Origin: Lachnospira sp. UBA5912
Lineage (GTDB): Bacteria; Bacillota; Clostridia; Lachnospirales; Lachnospiraceae
Length of the DNA: 6,798 nucleotides
Direction: 5' to 3'
Assembly (NCBI GenBank): GCA_002435585.1
Contig: DJDY01000093.1
Span: 1-6,798, forward strand
The position numbers and the translations under genes are program-made. Positions 5,531-6,798 of this stretch are shown in pieces. The number at the start of each line of letters is the position of its first letter. Within the stretch, counting starts at the first letter, position 1. The notes beneath the pieces were generated by a model, which was given only the letters and a program-made list of their open reading frames with translations, had not been told where the DNA came from and did no database searches.

Positions 5531-6538
5531 TTGAAATATTTACGTCACTTTCTGTCATTATTATTATGTTTTGTACTTATACTCCCCATGACAGCCTGTC
5601 AGGAAAAAGAAAATAATGGATTTGTTGATATTACTCTAAACGAAGTCGCACATTCAATATTCTATGCACCACAATATGCGGCCATAGAATTAGGCTATTT
5701 TAAAGATGAAAATATCAATCTAAACCTCATTACCGGATTCGGAGCTGATAAAGTTATGACTTCTCTTGTATCAGGTGAGGCTGATATCGGTTTTATGGGA
5801 TCTGAAAGCTCTATATACGTATATCAGGAAGGTTCAACTGATTATGCAATAAACTTTGCCCAGCTTACACAACGTGCCGGTAACTTTCTAGTATCAAGAA
5901 ATGCAGAAAACGGATTTAAATGGGATGATTTAAAAGGAAAAACAGTTCTAGGAGGAAGAGCCGGCGGTATGCCTGAAATGCTTTTTGAATATATACTCAA
6001 GAAAAATAATATTTCTCCTGCCGATGACCTTACTATACTTCAAAATGTTGACTTTGGTTCAACCGCTGCTGCATTCACATCTGGCATTGCCGACTATACC
6101 GTAGAATTCGAGCCATCTGCCACACTTCTTGAACAGCAGAATGAAGGTTATGTTGTTGCATCTCTTGGAACCGATAGCGGATATGTTCCTTATACAGCAT
6201 ATTGTGCCAATAAGAGCTATGTCGAAAAACATCCTGATGTAATACAAGGCTTCACCAATGCCATACAAAAAGGACTTAACTATGTAAATACACATACCAG
6301 CAGTGAAATAGCAGAAACTATAGCACCTCAGTTTCCTGAAACTGACCTGGAAACAATAACAACAATCGTGGAACGATATAAGTCACAGGATACATGGAAG
6401 AATGATACCATATTTGAAGAGAAGAGTTTTAAGCTGCTAAAAGATATTCTTAAGGAGGCGGGAGAACTAAGTAAAGATGTACCTTATGAAAAACTTGTTA
6501 TAACAAAATATGCTGAGGCAGCGGTAAAAAATAAATAA
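5531..6538 (+). CDS. ABC transporter substrate-binding lipoprotein, NMT1/SsuA/ThiY-like
   Basis: Extracellular solute-capture component of an ABC importer, anchored to the membrane by lipid. From the TTG at 5531 the protein has 335 residues. It begins MKYLRH, then a hydrophobic stretch and the lipobox LPMTAC, so Cys23 would be the acylated residue. The mature part has the periplasmic-binding fold of the NMT1-like / nitrate-sulfonate-pyrimidine group. It shows HSIFYAPQYAAIELGYF just after the first strand, GEADIGFMGSES at the hinge pocket, DLKGKTVLGGRAGGMPEML at the second lobe, and GIADYTVEFEP. Known substrates in the group include sulfonates, nitrate, riboflavin and thiamine pyrimidine precursors; the sequence alone does not choose, and no TPP riboswitch precedes it. 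An ATG at 5519 would add four residues but lacks an SD. The permease and ATPase genes that normally adjoin are not next to it: 260 bases without a gene follow. Start confidence is moderate; family confidence is high. Confidence 0.9.
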   Translation: MKYLRHFLSLLLCFVLILPMTACQEKENNGFVDITLNEVAHSIFYAPQYAAIELGYFKDENINLNLITGFGADKVMTSLVSGEADIGFMGSESSIYVYQEGSTDYAINFAQLTQRAGNFLVSRNAENGFKWDDLKGKTVLGGRAGGMPEMLFEYILKKNNISPADDLTILQNVDFGSTAAAFTSGIADYTVEFEPSATLLEQQNEGYVVASLGTDSGYVPYTAYCANKSYVEKHPDVIQGFTNAIQKGLNYVNTHTSSEIAETIAPQFPETDLETITTIVERYKSQDTWKNDTIFEEKSFKLLKDILKEAGELSKDVPYEKLVITKYAEAAVKNK

Positions 6539-6543
6539 TATTA

Positions 6544-6567
6544 CTGTTTAGCACACATTCTTAACAG
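6544..6567 (+). other. Weak hairpin just after the substrate-binding protein gene
   Basis: CTGTTTAG (6544-6551) pairs with CTTAACAG (6560-6567) except for one T/T mismatch, around an 8-base loop. It starts 6 bases after the stop codon. No T-run follows, so a Rho-independent terminator is not supported. Confidence 0.35.
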
Positions 6568-6604
6568 ACGGACGACATCATATATAAGAAAAGCAGGTGC
6601 GCAT

Positions 6605-6633
6605 GCATCAACGATGCCAGAAGCTTCGCTTGG
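6605..6633. other. Two short adjacent hairpins
   Basis: GCATC (6605-6609) and GATGC (6613-6617) form a 5-bp stem with a 3-base loop. Immediately after, AAGC (6621-6624) pairs with GCTT (6628-6631) around TTC, with an outer CC/GG pair. They lead directly into the larger structured element that begins at 6638 and may belong to it. Base composition here is visibly richer in G and C than in the spacers elsewhere in the window. Confidence 0.4.
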
Positions 6634-6637
6634 ATAT

Positions 6638-6767
6638 TTCTAAGACTTTTCATGCAGGTAGTGGCATCTGCCGCTACCGTTCGATACGGGACATCCTTGT
6701 CCAATATCTCACTTCCACAGACATCCGTGTCTGTGGATAGCTGTGGTGTGAAAGAAAAGTCTAAGAA
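6638..6767. ncRNA. Candidate structured RNA: closed four-stem multi-hairpin element, strand uncertain
   Basis: The closing stem pairs 6638-6651 (TTCTAAGACTTTTC) with 6754-6767 (GAAAAGTCTAAGAA): 13 base pairs and one A/A mismatch. Inside are three tetraloop hairpins. Stem A is 6657-6665/6670-6678 (GGTAGTGGC/GCCGCTACC, one G-U pair on the plus strand). Stem B is 6689-6693/6698-6702 (GGACA/TGTCC). Stem C is 6715-6723/6728-6736 (CCACAGACA/TGTCTGTGG, perfect, extendable by one T-A pair). Stems B and C share the core GACATCC-N-TGTC 30 bases apart. The G-U pair in stem A becomes a C/A mismatch on the minus strand, which slightly favours a plus-strand RNA; the loops read as GGA only on the minus strand. 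No U-run terminator is visible at either end. It could also be a dispersed DNA repeat rather than a transcript. The structure is certain as sequence symmetry; the RNA identity is inferred. Confidence 0.45.
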
Positions 6768-6798
6768 CTATCACAATTGAACTTCAAGTGCATCTTAT

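Noticed and set aside
6590..6640. Lysine riboswitch, suggested by AGGTGCG.
   Set aside because: The conserved segments that should follow the opening helix are absent, and the later stems do not fit the five-helix arrangement.
6560..6654. Minus-strand 30-codon ORF starting MKSLRNIQAK, ending at TAA near 6562.
   Set aside because: There is no SD before its ATG, it overlaps the same hairpins, and it has no recognisable domain.
6565..6780. Plus-strand frame open for 71 codons through the structured element, with an internal ATG at 6652 (MQVVASAATVRYG...).
   Set aside because: There is no start codon at the beginning, no SD before the internal ATG, and the residues follow directly from the hairpin arms. 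The RNA/DNA symmetry explains the sequence better than coding.
6597..6798. GTGCG at 6597-6601 as the 5' end of a group II intron.
   Set aside because: Only the five-base start is reminiscent. The stems that follow do not resemble domain I as I know it, and no domain V or reverse transcriptase is within the window.

Overview
The window looks like chromosomal DNA of an anaerobic, low-GC Firmicute, most likely a motile member of the Clostridia such as Lachnospiraceae. This is inferred from AT-rich spacers, GGAGG-type ribosome binding sites, a CotJC-type spore-coat catalase, a SEC-C-tagged methionine aminopeptidase, a CBS/DRTGG family II pyrophosphatase and a soluble chemoreceptor. No insertion sequence, phage gene, tRNA, rRNA or CRISPR array was seen.

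Layout: (1) 1-315 (+) is the 3' end of a CotJC / manganese-catalase-like gene. It converges on a bidirectional terminator (329-371) shared with (2) 390-1262 (-), methionine aminopeptidase type I with an N-terminal SEC-C zinc motif. (3) The 236-nt spacer 1263-1498 holds a candidate promoter with a perfect TATAAT, an 11-bp direct repeat and a palindrome. (4) 1499-3142 (-) is a family II inorganic pyrophosphatase with a CBS-DRTGG-CBS regulatory insert. (5) The 506-nt spacer 3143-3648 contains a candidate promoter for the pyrophosphatase, a cluster of 32-bp imperfect direct repeats, and a possible 24-codon ORF with its own promoter and SD, framed by a long inverted repeat. (6) 3649-5055 (-) is a cytoplasmic methyl-accepting chemotaxis protein with a C-terminal CZB zinc-binding domain. 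(7) The divergent 475-nt spacer 5056-5530 has candidate promoters in both directions and several inverted repeats. (8) 5531-6538 (+) is a lipoprotein substrate-binding protein of the NMT1/SsuA-like class. (9) 6539-6798 holds no convincing gene but is packed with hairpins, including a four-stem element at 6638-6767.

The genes do not form one pathway. They are housekeeping and adaptive functions: N-terminal methionine removal, pyrophosphate hydrolysis under adenine-nucleotide control, chemotaxis, nutrient uptake and sporulation. Each appears to be transcribed from its own promoter. Two genes (chemoreceptor and substrate-binding protein) share an annotation trap: an in-frame ATG overlaps the Shine-Dalgarno sequence, and the likelier start is a few codons downstream.

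The most interesting unexplained signal is the 6638-6767 element. A 13-bp closing stem encloses three tetraloop hairpins. Read on the minus strand, two of these present GGA in the loop in a context very close to the CsrA consensus hairpin. Whether it is an RNA, on which strand, or a dispersed DNA repeat cannot be decided from the window alone.
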